In this document: piece after piece, positions 33,850-41,642 of the stretch | Layout: every line of letters begins with the position of its first letter | Numbering within the stretch: the stretch's first letter is position 1 | Assembly (NCBI GenBank): GCA_023957775.1 | Contig: JAMLGR010000008.1 | Location: 1-64,000 of the forward strand | Source: Fimbriimonadaceae bacterium | GTDB taxonomy: Bacteria > Armatimonadota > Fimbriimonadia > Fimbriimonadales > Fimbriimonadaceae | Length of the DNA stretch: 64,000 nt | Reading direction: 5' to 3' | Notes under the pieces: generated by a model | What the model was told of the DNA's origin: nothing | What the model saw: the letters and a program-made list of their open reading frames with translations, nothing else | Databases searched by the model: none | Position numbers and translations under genes: made by a program

Positions 33850-34709
33850 TGGACTGGATTTCGCTGCTGGTGTTTGCGACCCCGGTCGCGCTCGCGGCGT
33901 TGGGAGAGACCGTCGGCCAAAGGTCCGGGGTGCTCAACATTGGGCTCGAGGGCACGATGCTCTTGGGCGCGTATCTGGGGATGGTCGTGAGCCTGCACTC
34001 CGGCTCGCCTTGGCTTGGGGTGGTTGCGGCGGCGTGCGGCGGCCTGGCGTCGGCGATGGTTTTGGGTGGTCTTTGCGTCGGTTTGGCCGCAGACCAGGTG
34101 GTGGCCGGCACGGGCATCAACCTGCTGGCCCTGGGGATCACCGGTGCGTTGTTTCGAGGCGAGTTCGGGCAGAGCGGCCAGCTTCTCAGCGTGCCGAAGT
34201 TGCCGACGTGGCAAGGCCTCGATGCGATCTCCGTCGGCACGGTGATGCTGGCGTGCGTTCTAGCGGTGCTCTTTGCGCGGTCGGGGTGGGGACTGGTGGT
34301 CCGGGCAAGCGGCGAGGAGCCGGATGCGGTCGAAGCCGCGGGCTTCTCGTCGACCCGGGTTCGATTCGGCGCCCTGGCGATCGGCGGAGTGCTGGGGGGC
34401 ATCGCGGGGGCGTATTTATCTTTGGGGATCGCCGGGTCGTTTGCGGAGAACATGACGGCGGGCCGGGGATTTGTGGCGATTGCGATGGTGACGTTTGGAA
34501 GGTGGAATCCGATCGGCGTGCTGGCGGCCGCGGCGGGAATCGGGTATCTCGATTCCTTGCAGTACACGTTCCAGAGTCGAGGGAGCGCGCTTCCGTTCCA
34601 ACTCTTTCTGGCATTGCCTTATCTCGCGGCGCTCGCGGTCTTGGTGGTCGCCGGCCGCGGGAGGGCGGCTCCCGCCGCGCTTGGCGTTCCGTACCGGAGG
34701 GGACGGTGA
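33849..34709 (+). CDS. Nucleoside-type ABC importer permease, subunit 2
   Basis: The 286-residue membrane protein has about eight hydrophobic segments and the same fold as the preceding permease: ALGETVGQRSGVLNIGLEG, VVAGTGINLLALGITG, ASGEEPDAVEAAGFS as the coupling loop, and GRGFVAIAMVTFGRWNPIGV near the end. The ATG shares one base with the preceding stop (TGATG). Its stop overlaps the GTG of the pterin-synthase gene, tying transport and pterin chemistry into one transcript. Confidence 0.92.
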   Translation: MDWISLLVFATPVALAALGETVGQRSGVLNIGLEGTMLLGAYLGMVVSLHSGSPWLGVVAAACGGLASAMVLGGLCVGLAADQVVAGTGINLLALGITGALFRGEFGQSGQLLSVPKLPTWQGLDAISVGTVMLACVLAVLFARSGWGLVVRASGEEPDAVEAAGFSSTRVRFGALAIGGVLGGIAGAYLSLGIAGSFAENMTAGRGFVAIAMVTFGRWNPIGVLAAAAGIGYLDSLQYTFQSRGSALPFQLFLALPYLAALAVLVVAGRGRAAPAALGVPYRRGR

Positions 34710-35542
34710 GGGCCGTCCGCCTCGCGCGCCGCGTCACGTTTTCCGCGGGCCACCGCTACTGGCTGTCCAGCCTGTCGGACGCGGAGAATCGCGAGCGGTT
34801 CGGGGCGTGGGCTTCGCCCTACAACCACGGCCACAACTATGTGCTCATCGTCGAAAGCGAAGGGGAAGTGGACCCGGCTTCCGGGATGGTCGTGAACATC
34901 AAGGAGATCGACGATATCATCGACCGGGATGTGATCGCCGGCCTGGACGGAAAGAGCCTGAACGACGAGGTTCCCCATTTCGCCGATCGCGCCCCGACGT
35001 TGGAGAATCTGCTTCCTTTCATTCGCTCCCGCCTGGTTGGCCTGCCTCCCCAGGTCCGGCTCACGCGGCTGCGCCTGGACGAGACCGAGACCCTGTACGC
35101 CGAGCTCGAGTTCGGCTCGACCGAAGAGGACCTTCAAATGACCCTGACCCGATCGTACGAGTTTGCCGCCTCCCACCGGCTGGACAACCCCGCGCTGAGC
35201 CCCGAGGAGAATGTCTCCCTGTTCGGCAAATGCAACAACCCCGCCGGGCACGGCCACAACTACGTCGTGGAGGTGACCGTGCGCGGGGAACCGGATCCGA
35301 AGACCGGGATGCTTGCGGACATCGGCGCGTTGGACGAAGTGGTGAACCGGGAAGTGGTGGACCGCTACGACCACAAGCACTTGAACGAAGATCTGCCGGA
35401 GTTCCACGGGCGCATGACCACGACGGAAGCGTTGGTCCAGGAGATTTGGAATCGCCTGGAGGGCAAGGTGCCCGCCGAGTTGCACCGAGTCCGCGTGTTT
35501 GAGACGGCCCGCAACATCTTCGAGGTCGGGGCGCGGGCATGA
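34706..35542 (+). CDS. Tandem 6-pyruvoyltetrahydropterin/6-carboxytetrahydropterin synthase
   Basis: 278 residues made of two PTPS/QueD domains. The second (about 147-278) is complete: zinc ligands H157, H182, H184, catalytic C176 in FGKCNNPAGHGHNY, and the YDHKHLNEDLPEF Asp-His. It resembles the eukaryotic-type 6-pyruvoyltetrahydropterin synthase. The first (1-145) keeps zinc ligands H16, H41, H43 but has Trp35 where the catalytic Cys should be and Gly82 where the His should be, so it is probably inactive or structural. The family acts on dihydroneopterin triphosphate. GGAGGGG precedes GTG 34706, which overlaps the permease stop. Confidence 0.88.
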   Translation: MRAVRLARRVTFSAGHRYWLSSLSDAENRERFGAWASPYNHGHNYVLIVESEGEVDPASGMVVNIKEIDDIIDRDVIAGLDGKSLNDEVPHFADRAPTLENLLPFIRSRLVGLPPQVRLTRLRLDETETLYAELEFGSTEEDLQMTLTRSYEFAASHRLDNPALSPEENVSLFGKCNNPAGHGHNYVVEVTVRGEPDPKTGMLADIGALDEVVNREVVDRYDHKHLNEDLPEFHGRMTTTEALVQEIWNRLEGKVPAELHRVRVFETARNIFEVGARA

Positions 35543-36237
35543 AGCGCGTCGCGATCGTCACCGGCGCGGGAAGCGGGATCGGGAAAGCGACGGCGCTCGC
35601 GCTCTCGGAACGCGGCTGGACGGTGATCCTGGCCGGCCGTCGGCTTGACGCGTTGCAGGAGACGGCGGGCGCCTGCGGCAAAGGAGCGATCGTTGTGCGC
35701 TGCGACGTGACCGTCGCATCGGAAAGGGCTTCCTTGGTGGAGATGGCCGCCAAGAGGAGTGCGGAGTCGGCGGCGTTGGTGAACGCGGCGGGATGTGCCA
35801 TGTTCGGGCCGCTCGCCGAGTTGCCAGAAGAGGATGTCGTGAGCCAGTTCGAAACGAACCTCGTCGCGCCGGCGGCCCTCTGCAGGGCCGTGCTGCCCTG
35901 GATGCGCGAGGCGGGCCGCGGACGGATCGTGAACGTGCTCAGCATCGCGGCACGGCACGTCTTTCCGGGCGCGGCGGCTTACGGCGGTTCCAAGGCGGGG
36001 CTGCTGCAGTTCGGGCGGTCCTTGTCGCTCGAGGTGCGAGGCGAAGGGATCCAGGTCACGGCAGTCCTGCCCGGAGCGACCGATACGCCGCTCTGGGACG
36101 CGGGGGGCGGCGCCCCAGACCGGACGCTCATGCTCCGCGCCGAGGCCGTGGCGCAGACGATCGCAGACGTGCTGGACCTGCCCGACGACCGGGTGGTGGA
36201 CGAGATCGTCCTCACGCCGCCGCTGGGCGTCCTGTAG
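35539..36237 (+). CDS. Short-chain dehydrogenase/reductase
   Basis: The 232-residue protein is a classical SDR: NAD(P)-binding TGAGSGIGKATALAL, the VNAAG motif (LVNAAGCAMFGPL), catalytic Ser in VLSIAARHVFPG, and the Tyr-x3-Lys pair in AYGGSKAGL. The Arg in AGRRLDA suggests NADP(H). The ATG overlaps the stop of the pterin synthase, so a pterin reductase step (as sepiapterin reductase performs after PTPS in tetrahydrobiopterin synthesis) is an attractive inference. Sequence alone cannot set it apart from general SDRs. Last gene of the operon. Confidence 0.9.
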   Translation: MKRVAIVTGAGSGIGKATALALSERGWTVILAGRRLDALQETAGACGKGAIVVRCDVTVASERASLVEMAAKRSAESAALVNAAGCAMFGPLAELPEEDVVSQFETNLVAPAALCRAVLPWMREAGRGRIVNVLSIAARHVFPGAAAYGGSKAGLLQFGRSLSLEVRGEGIQVTAVLPGATDTPLWDAGGGAPDRTLMLRAEAVAQTIADVLDLPDDRVVDEIVLTPPLGVL

Positions 36238-36320
36238 GTGGGGGGCGTGGTTTTTTCCCAATCGGTGCGTCGCTCGGCGATCGTCGTGCGTCTAAAGAAT
36301 CGTGGCTAGGCGAACTCGAC

Positions 36321-36426
36321 CGCAATCTGCAAGGTTGCGTCGGCCGCCCAACTGGAGCGGCACGCGCATACGTGTGGCGACCTTAGAGGTTGCGAGGCTC
36401 GCGTGCGCCTGCATGCGGGCTTTTTT
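36321..36426 (+). terminator. Structured intergenic region ending in an intrinsic terminator
   Basis: A 10-bp stem (GCTCGCGTGC 36397-36406 with GCATGCGGGC 36411-36420, two G-U pairs, loop GCCT) is followed by TTTTTT. Upstream hairpins lie at 36321-36339 (CGCAATC/GGTTGCG) and 36343-36361 (GCCGC/GCGGC). This could be the distant terminator of the importer-pterin operon, a separate small RNA, or a leader controlling the HNH gene. No known riboswitch consensus was seen. Confidence 0.7.
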
Positions 36427-36458
36427 GTTGCCCGGACCGGTGTTGGCGGGGGGCGCCC

Positions 36459-36989
36459 GTGGGTGAGGTGCTGCTGCTCAACGCCAACTACGAGCCTCTC
36501 CACGTGTGCACGCTCCGGCGGGCGATGGGGCTTCTGCTGGTCGGCAAGGCGGAGATCCTCGAGGCGCGCGACGCGCCGTTGGCCACGGCGGGAGGCGACC
36601 TCGATGCGCCGAGCGTCTTGCGCATGCGGTACAGCGTGAAGCGCCCGATGCCCCAGTTGCGCCTGTCGCGCCACTCGGTGCTGGCGCGCGACGGGTACGC
36701 GTGCCAGTACTGCGGCACGCGGGGCCGCGACCTCACCATCGACCACGTCGTTCCCCGATGGGCCGGCGGCCCCAACACGTGGGACAACCTCGTGGCGTGC
36801 TGCCGACGATGCAACCTCAAGAAGGGGGATCGGACGCCCCAGCAGGCGCGGATGCCGCTGGCGCGCAGGCCCAAGCGCCCGCACTTCATCCCGTACCTTT
36901 CGCTCCCGACCTATCTCAAGGCGAGATCTGTGGATGCCTGGGGCCCCTACCTGCCCGTGTTCGACGAATTGGCGGTCGCACACTCTTAG
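36459..36989 (+). CDS. HNH endonuclease
   Basis: The 176-residue protein has the HNH-5-type layout: EVLLLNANYEPLHVCTLRRA at the N-terminus and a zinc/HNH core CQYCGTRGRDLTIDHVVPRW, then NLVACCRRCNLKKGDRTP. Two CxxC pairs bind structural zinc, and IDHV with the later Asn carries catalysis. Such proteins are widespread, usually chromosomal and of unclear role (repair or defence). GTG 36459 is chosen because homology starts at its second codon; there is no good Shine-Dalgarno. It follows the terminator above by 33 bases. Confidence 0.9.
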   Translation: MGEVLLLNANYEPLHVCTLRRAMGLLLVGKAEILEARDAPLATAGGDLDAPSVLRMRYSVKRPMPQLRLSRHSVLARDGYACQYCGTRGRDLTIDHVVPRWAGGPNTWDNLVACCRRCNLKKGDRTPQQARMPLARRPKRPHFIPYLSLPTYLKARSVDAWGPYLPVFDELAVAHS

Positions 36990-36990
36990 A

Positions 36991-37087
36991 GTCGTTTGTC
37001 GTTGGTCGGGTTTGCGTTTTGGGGGGTGCCCCGATTTGTCGACGTGGTAGGCGAACGACAACCCACAAACGATCAACGACCAACGAC
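36991..37087. repeat. Inverted pair of heptamer arrays (GTCGTTG type)
   Basis: GTCGTTT, GTCGTTG, GTCGGGT run contiguously at 36991-37011. The opposite orientation follows at 37055-37087 (ACGACAA, CCCACAA, ACGATCA, ACGACCA, ACGAC). An 11-bp perfect inverted repeat (GTCGTTGGTCG, 36998-37008 with 37077-37087) links the arms. The block fills the gap between the HNH gene and the murA promoter. Confidence 0.65.
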
Positions 37088-37114
37088 GCGCCGTGCGCGC
37101 CGACTCAAGTACAC

Positions 37115-37143
37115 TTGTGTTTCCCGAGGTTCCGCGTTAAAAT
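37115..37143 (+). promoter_or_regulatory. Promoter of murA-mreB
   Basis: TTGTGT (37115-37120) and TAAAAT (37138-37143) are spaced by 17 bp. The murA ATG lies 36 bases downstream behind GGAGGGG, a conventional leadered start. Confidence 0.65.
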
Positions 37144-37179
37144 GCTTGAGTTACAACCGACCAAGGATGGAGGGGTTGC

Positions 37180-38463
37180 ATGAGTATGTTGCAAATTACC
37201 GGCGGGCGCGCGCTGACCGGGCAGGTGGATGTCGCGGGCAGCAAGAACTGCGCGCTGGCGATCATGTCCGCCGTGGTTCTCGCCGAGGGCACGACGGTGC
37301 TCCACAATGTTCCCGACGTTTCGGACACGCGCATCAAGGCGCGTTTGCTCGAACGGTTCGGCGTGAAGGTGGCCTGGCGTGAGGACTCCCTGTTTCTCGA
37401 CTGTTCGACGATCCACGACGGCGACGCCGACGAGGAGACCGTTCGATCGATCCGCACTTCGTTCTATCTTCTCGGGCCGCTGCTCGCCAGGGTGGGCAAG
37501 GCCCATCTGCCGGCGCCAGGCGGCTGCCGGATCGGCGCGCGGCCGGTCGACTTCCACCTGAAGGGCTTGGCGCTGCTCGGCGCCGACGTCGAACTGACGG
37601 GCGGGGCTTACATGGCGTCCGTGGAACAGCTTCGGGGCGCGGAAATCTACCTCGACTTCCCGAGCGCGGGCGCGACCCAACACCTGATGACCACCGCCAC
37701 GCTCGCGCGCGGCAACACGGTGATCCAAAACGCCGCGATCGAACCGGAGGTCACGACCCTCGCCGAATTCCTCAACCGCATGGGCGCCCGCATCGAAGGC
37801 GCCGGTACGAGCACGATCACGATCCTCGGCGTCGAAGGGCTGACCCCCTGCGAGTTCCGCATCCCGTCGGACCGGATGCAGGCGGGAACGTACTTGCTGG
37901 CCGGTGCGATCACGGGCGGAGACGTGACCGTGAGGGGCATCATGCCCGACCACCAGACCGCGCTGGTCAACAAGCTGCGCGAGGCGGGGGCCATCGCGAG
38001 CGAGGGGCCCGACTGGGTCCGGGTGGCCGCACCGAAGCGATTGCGCGGCATCCGCATCAAGACGATGCCCTATCCCGGATTCCCGACCGACCTGCAGCAG
38101 CCCATGGCGGCCGTTCTGGCGTTGGCGGAAGGCACGTCCGTGGTCGAGGAGACGATTTACGAGAGCCGGATCGGCCACGTGCAGGAGCTGAACCGAATGG
38201 GCGCAAGGATGCGCACGGAAGGTCGCTCCGTCGTGATCGCCGGCGTGGACGGACTGCGCGGAGCCAACGTCGAGGCCAGCGATCTCCGCGCGGGCGCCGC
38301 GCTCTGTCTGGCGGGTCTGGCGGCGGAAGGCGAGACCCTGGTTCGCAACATTCACTTCATCGACCGTGGCTACGAGAACTTCGAGGCCACGCTTCGGAGC
38401 ATCGGCGCACGGATTGAGCGGGTGGCTTCCCCGGATATGGAGGCCTCCGAAACCTCTTCCTGA
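37180..38463 (+). CDS. murA: UDP-N-acetylglucosamine 1-carboxyvinyltransferase
   Basis: The 427-residue enzyme transfers enolpyruvate to UDP-GlcNAc, the first committed step of peptidoglycan synthesis in the cytoplasm. Motifs: VAGSKNCALAIMSAVVL near the start, SIRTSFYLLGPLLARVGKA, the active-site loop LPAPGGCRIGARPVDFH with the catalytic Cys (so it should be fosfomycin-sensitive), and PGFPTDLQQPMAAVLALA. Length fits the family. Five bases separate it from mreB, linking wall precursor synthesis with cell shape. Confidence 0.97.
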   Translation: MSMLQITGGRALTGQVDVAGSKNCALAIMSAVVLAEGTTVLHNVPDVSDTRIKARLLERFGVKVAWREDSLFLDCSTIHDGDADEETVRSIRTSFYLLGPLLARVGKAHLPAPGGCRIGARPVDFHLKGLALLGADVELTGGAYMASVEQLRGAEIYLDFPSAGATQHLMTTATLARGNTVIQNAAIEPEVTTLAEFLNRMGARIEGAGTSTITILGVEGLTPCEFRIPSDRMQAGTYLLAGAITGGDVTVRGIMPDHQTALVNKLREAGAIASEGPDWVRVAAPKRLRGIRIKTMPYPGFPTDLQQPMAAVLALAEGTSVVEETIYESRIGHVQELNRMGARMRTEGRSVVIAGVDGLRGANVEASDLRAGAALCLAGLAAEGETLVRNIHFIDRGYENFEATLRSIGARIERVASPDMEASETSS

Positions 38464-38468
38464 TCGCG

Positions 38469-39482
38469 TTGAAACTCGTCCCCGAAATCGGCATCGACCT
38501 CGGCACCGCCAACATTCTCGTGTATCGGCGGGGCCGCGGCGTTGTGCTCTCCGAGCCGACCGTGGTGGCGATGAGCACGACCACGGGCAAGGTGCTTGCG
38601 GTCGGGAACGACGCGCGCGAAATGCTTGGGCGGACCCCCGGAAACATCGTCGCGATCCGGCCGCTCAAGGACGGGGTCATCGCCGACTACTCGACGACCT
38701 TGAAGATGCTGGAGTACCTGCTGGACAAGGTGGCGGGGAAGCGACGCCTGTTCCGCCCCCGCGTGCTGGTGTGTGTTCCCAGCGGCGTCACCAACGTCGA
38801 GCGGCGCGCGGTCATCCAAGCCGCGCGGGAGGCGGGCGCGGGCGAGGCGATGACCATCGAGGAGCCCATGGCCGCCGCGATCGGCGCGGGCCTGCCCATC
38901 GCGTCGCCGGGCGGGAACATGGTCGTCGATATCGGCGGCGGCACCACCGACATTGCGGTGATCAGTTTGGGGGGCATCGTGCTTTCGCACAGCCTGCGCG
39001 TGGGCGGAAACAAGATGGACGAGGCGATCATCCGCCACATCCGCAACGCGTACAACCTGATGATCGGCGAACCCACCGCCGAGCAGATCAAGATCAAGAT
39101 CGGCTCGGCCTATCCGCTCGAGCAGGAGCTTCGATTGGAGATTCGTGGGCGCGATTTGGTGGCGGGCCTGCCCAAAAGTGCCGAGATTAGCAGTGAGGAG
39201 ATTCGCGAGGCGCTCACCGAACCCGTGCGCGCGATCGCCGAGAAGCTGTGCAACGTGCTTGAGGAGACACCGCCCGAACTGGGCAGCGACGTCATCGAGC
39301 GAGGGATCACCCTCACCGGCGGCGGTTCGCTGCTGCGCGGACTCGATCGATTGCTGCAGAGCGTGACCGACATTCCCGTCCGTGTGGCGGATAATGCGTT
39401 GAACTGTGTGGCGATCGGCACGGGCCGGGCGCTCGAGGAGCTCTCCGCGATCCGTTCGAGCGGCGCGGTCAGCACGATCTAG
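38469..39482 (+). CDS. mreB: Rod shape-determining protein MreB
   Basis: The 337-residue bacterial actin forms membrane-associated filaments that direct lateral wall synthesis. ATPase signatures: EIGIDLGTANILVY (phosphate 1), VDIGGGTTDIAVISLGG (phosphate 2), TLTGGGSLLRGLDRLL (adenosine), with EEPMAAAIGAGLPI between. The TTG start at 38469 is chosen because the family begins at this point and no better codon exists; translation is probably coupled to murA. mreC and mreD do not follow, unlike the common mreBCD order. Confidence 0.96.
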   Translation: MKLVPEIGIDLGTANILVYRRGRGVVLSEPTVVAMSTTTGKVLAVGNDAREMLGRTPGNIVAIRPLKDGVIADYSTTLKMLEYLLDKVAGKRRLFRPRVLVCVPSGVTNVERRAVIQAAREAGAGEAMTIEEPMAAAIGAGLPIASPGGNMVVDIGGGTTDIAVISLGGIVLSHSLRVGGNKMDEAIIRHIRNAYNLMIGEPTAEQIKIKIGSAYPLEQELRLEIRGRDLVAGLPKSAEISSEEIREALTEPVRAIAEKLCNVLEETPPELGSDVIERGITLTGGGSLLRGLDRLLQSVTDIPVRVADNALNCVAIGTGRALEELSAIRSSGAVSTI

Positions 39483-39492
39483 GATGGAAGCC

Positions 39493-40002
39493 ATGAAACG
39501 ACAAGTCGCCGTTTGGATCGCGATGGTGGGTCTCGCAAGCGTTGCGATGGGCGTGCAACAGCCCCAGGGCCCCGTGACCCGGCCGGAGGCCACGGCGGTC
39601 TTCAAGCGCGTCGGGACGGCCCTGAGCATCTTCACAGGCGGCAAAGCCAAGCCGTTTGCACCGAAGTTTGCGCCGACCGGAGTGTTGACCCGCACCGAGC
39701 TTGTGAGAGAATTCGACCGCGTGTTCGAGGCGGCCAAGCCGTACTTCAAATACACCCCGCGCCCGGTCAAGTTCGACGCCGCCGTCTTTTCGATCAAGGA
39801 CGAGGATGCCCGCAACAAGCTCGACAAGCTGGTCAAATGGGGCTGTGTCGCGCGCATCGGCCCCGTGGCTACCGCTCCGAAAGACGAGTTGGCGTTGGCC
39901 GAGTTCGGAGACGCCGTCGGCTTCCTATTGATCCGCATCGCCGAACTGACGCACACCCCCAGCTCGAAGTGGACCCCGGCGATGATGCACGGGGACGGAT
40001 AG
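39493..40002 (+). CDS. Secreted protein with degenerate SLH-like region
   Basis: The 169-residue protein has a signal peptide (RQVAVWIAMVGLASVAMG) and no other membrane segment. FDAAVFSIKDEDARNKLDKL, then VKWGCVARIGPVAT and ELALAEFGDAVGFLLIRI resemble one S-layer-homology repeat, and VTRPEATAVFKRV may be part of another. That suggests cell-envelope attachment, but the match is weak. ATG 39493 is preferred over the one three codons earlier because the AGGATGGAAG upstream then serves as Shine-Dalgarno. Ten bases after mreB. Confidence 0.7.
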   Translation: MKRQVAVWIAMVGLASVAMGVQQPQGPVTRPEATAVFKRVGTALSIFTGGKAKPFAPKFAPTGVLTRTELVREFDRVFEAAKPYFKYTPRPVKFDAAVFSIKDEDARNKLDKLVKWGCVARIGPVATAPKDELALAEFGDAVGFLLIRIAELTHTPSSKWTPAMMHGDG

Positions 40003-40003
40003 C

Positions 40004-40024
40004 TGGTTTGTGGTTTGTGGTTTG
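40004..40024. repeat. Heptamer repeat, three perfect units (TGGTTTG)
   Basis: Three identical TGGTTTG units fill most of the 37-bp gap between two convergent genes. Confidence 0.65.
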
Positions 40025-40039
40025 TGGGGGGAGTCCTCT

Positions 40040-41353
40040 TTAGGGGTGAGGGGATCCCAAATCTAGGAACGGTTTCAAATCCTCGTAGGGCAGGGCCTGT
40101 GCGGCACATTTCCGGGCGGCGCACAGCGCGGCGGCGGTGCCGGCGGCCTCGCCCATCGCCCGGCAGACGGGCTGGATTCTCACCGCGCTCTGGGCCACGA
40201 ACGTCGCGCTGAGGCACCGGCCCGCGACCCAGAGGTTCTCGAACCCCTTCACCACGAGGGAGCGGTAGGGAATGTCGTGCCACTCGCCGGGCGGGAATTT
40301 GCGGTAGTCCAGCCCCTTCTTGAGGTGGATGTCCACCGGATAGCGGTTGCGGGCGATCGCGTCGGGAAACTTGCGGCAATCCGCATGGTCTTGCTCGGTG
40401 AGCACGTACTCCCCCACGACCCTGCGCGACTCCCGAATGCCCATCAGGGGCGCGATGGCACTTACATAGGCGTCGCCGCAACCGGGAAGCCAGCGTCGGA
40501 CAAACGCGGCGATTCGGAAGATCTTCGCGCGTCCGATCTGGTAGGCGCGGCTCATTTCGAACGGATCCAGAGGGTCGAGGCCCGCGATCCGGGGAGCGTT
40601 GAAGGCGAGTTCGCGCGGACGTCCGTTCACGGTGAAGAACTGGAAGTAGCCCAAGTCGTCCTCCTCGAGGACGCCCTCGGCGATCGCCTCGCGCACGGGG
40701 CCTCCCAGGGCGCCGTCCTTCGCCTCGCCGTACCCGCACTCCGCGTACTCCGGGGTGTTGATGCGCAGGAACTCGGCGCCGCCCAGACGCAGCAGATCGA
40801 GGTCGATGTTGCCCATCGCGAACCGCAGGGTCATGGGCTGATGGATGCCGTCCTCGTCCCCGCCCATCAGTTCCGCACCCGCGAGGGTGCAAAGCTCGCC
40901 GTCGCCCGTGCAGTCGAGGAACGAGGACGCGGCCAGCGCGAGTCGGCCGCCGCGCGCTGCGACTTCGATCGACTCGACGCGCCCTCCGGCACTCCGCGCT
41001 CCGATGAGGGTCGCGTTGAAGAGGCACTGCGTCCCTGCCTCCTCGGCCAGGGCGTCGAGGACGAGCGCGAGCGCGGTTGGGTCGTACCAGTCGTCGCCGT
41101 GGTCGAGTGCGCCGGGTGGTTGCATCCGCCCTTGGCGCTCCAAGATCTCCAGGTTGAGGCCTCGCGAGAGCTTCTCGGAGCCCACGGTGTTCGGCATTTG
41201 GGGGGTAACCCAACCCTGAGTCTGAGTTCCTCCCAAAGCGCCGAGCTGCTCGACGATGAGGGTCTTGGCGCCGCGCCGCGCCGCCGCGATGCCTGCCGCC
41301 GCCCCGGCCGTCCCCCCGCCGCACACGATCACGTCGTAGGGCGACGGGGTCAT
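40040..41353 (-). CDS. FAD-dependent oxidoreductase (FAD_oxidored family)
   Basis: The 437-residue flavoprotein starts with the dinucleotide-binding motif DVIVCGGGTAGAAAGIAAAR and VEQLGALGGTQTQG. It has the second FAD-contacting segment SSFLDCTGDGELCTLAGA and the C-terminal ENLWVAGRCLSATFVAQSAV. This family includes many uncharacterised enzymes, often next to sugar-degradation genes in environmental bacteria; substrate is unknown. ATG 41353 overlaps the NFU stop. Neighbours are an Fe-S carrier and a GH127 glycosidase, hinting at a carbohydrate-related oxidation. Confidence 0.87.
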   Translation of the reverse strand: MTPSPYDVIVCGGGTAGAAAGIAAARRGAKTLIVEQLGALGGTQTQGWVTPQMPNTVGSEKLSRGLNLEILERQGRMQPPGALDHGDDWYDPTALALVLDALAEEAGTQCLFNATLIGARSAGGRVESIEVAARGGRLALAASSFLDCTGDGELCTLAGAELMGGDEDGIHQPMTLRFAMGNIDLDLLRLGGAEFLRINTPEYAECGYGEAKDGALGGPVREAIAEGVLEEDDLGYFQFFTVNGRPRELAFNAPRIAGLDPLDPFEMSRAYQIGRAKIFRIAAFVRRWLPGCGDAYVSAIAPLMGIRESRRVVGEYVLTEQDHADCRKFPDAIARNRYPVDIHLKKGLDYRKFPPGEWHDIPYRSLVVKGFENLWVAGRCLSATFVAQSAVRIQPVCRAMGEAAGTAAALCAARKCAAQALPYEDLKPFLDLGSPHP

Positions 41354-41631
41354 ACCTCGAGGACCTTGTGGACGCCCGGCACGAGGGCCTTGAGGCGCTG
41401 CTCGACGCCCATCTTCAGCGTGACCGCCGAAAGGGGGCAGCCGCGGCACGTGCCACCGAATCGAACCCTCACGTCGCCTTCGTCGTTGACACCCATCAAC
41501 TCGATTGTGCCGCCGTGGGAGCGGGCGTAGGCCTGGACGTCCCGCATGGCCTCCCGAACCTGCGGGTACAGCGGACCCTCCTCGATCGGGTCCTGCGGAC
41601 GTGCGCCAAAGAGCGCTTTGAGAATGCCCAT
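41350..41631 (-). CDS. NFU-type iron-sulfur cluster carrier
   Basis: The 93-residue protein is a single NifU-C/NFU domain: REAMRDVQAYARSHGGTIEL, VRVRFGGTCRGCPLSAVTLK with the CxxC cluster ligands, then GVEQRLKALVPGVHKVLEV. Such proteins hand [4Fe-4S] clusters to target enzymes in the cytoplasm. ATG 41631 gives the family length; the frame is open far upstream without homology. Its stop overlaps the flavoprotein start (ATGA). Confidence 0.92.
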   Translation of the reverse strand: MGILKALFGARPQDPIEEGPLYPQVREAMRDVQAYARSHGGTIELMGVNDEGDVRVRFGGTCRGCPLSAVTLKMGVEQRLKALVPGVHKVLEV

Positions 41632-41642
41632 GCCGTAGGTAA

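Noticed and set aside
36238-36458. Known riboswitch, 6S, SRP, RNase P or tmRNA
   Set aside because: None of the core sequence signatures of these RNAs could be found; only hairpins and a terminator are supported.
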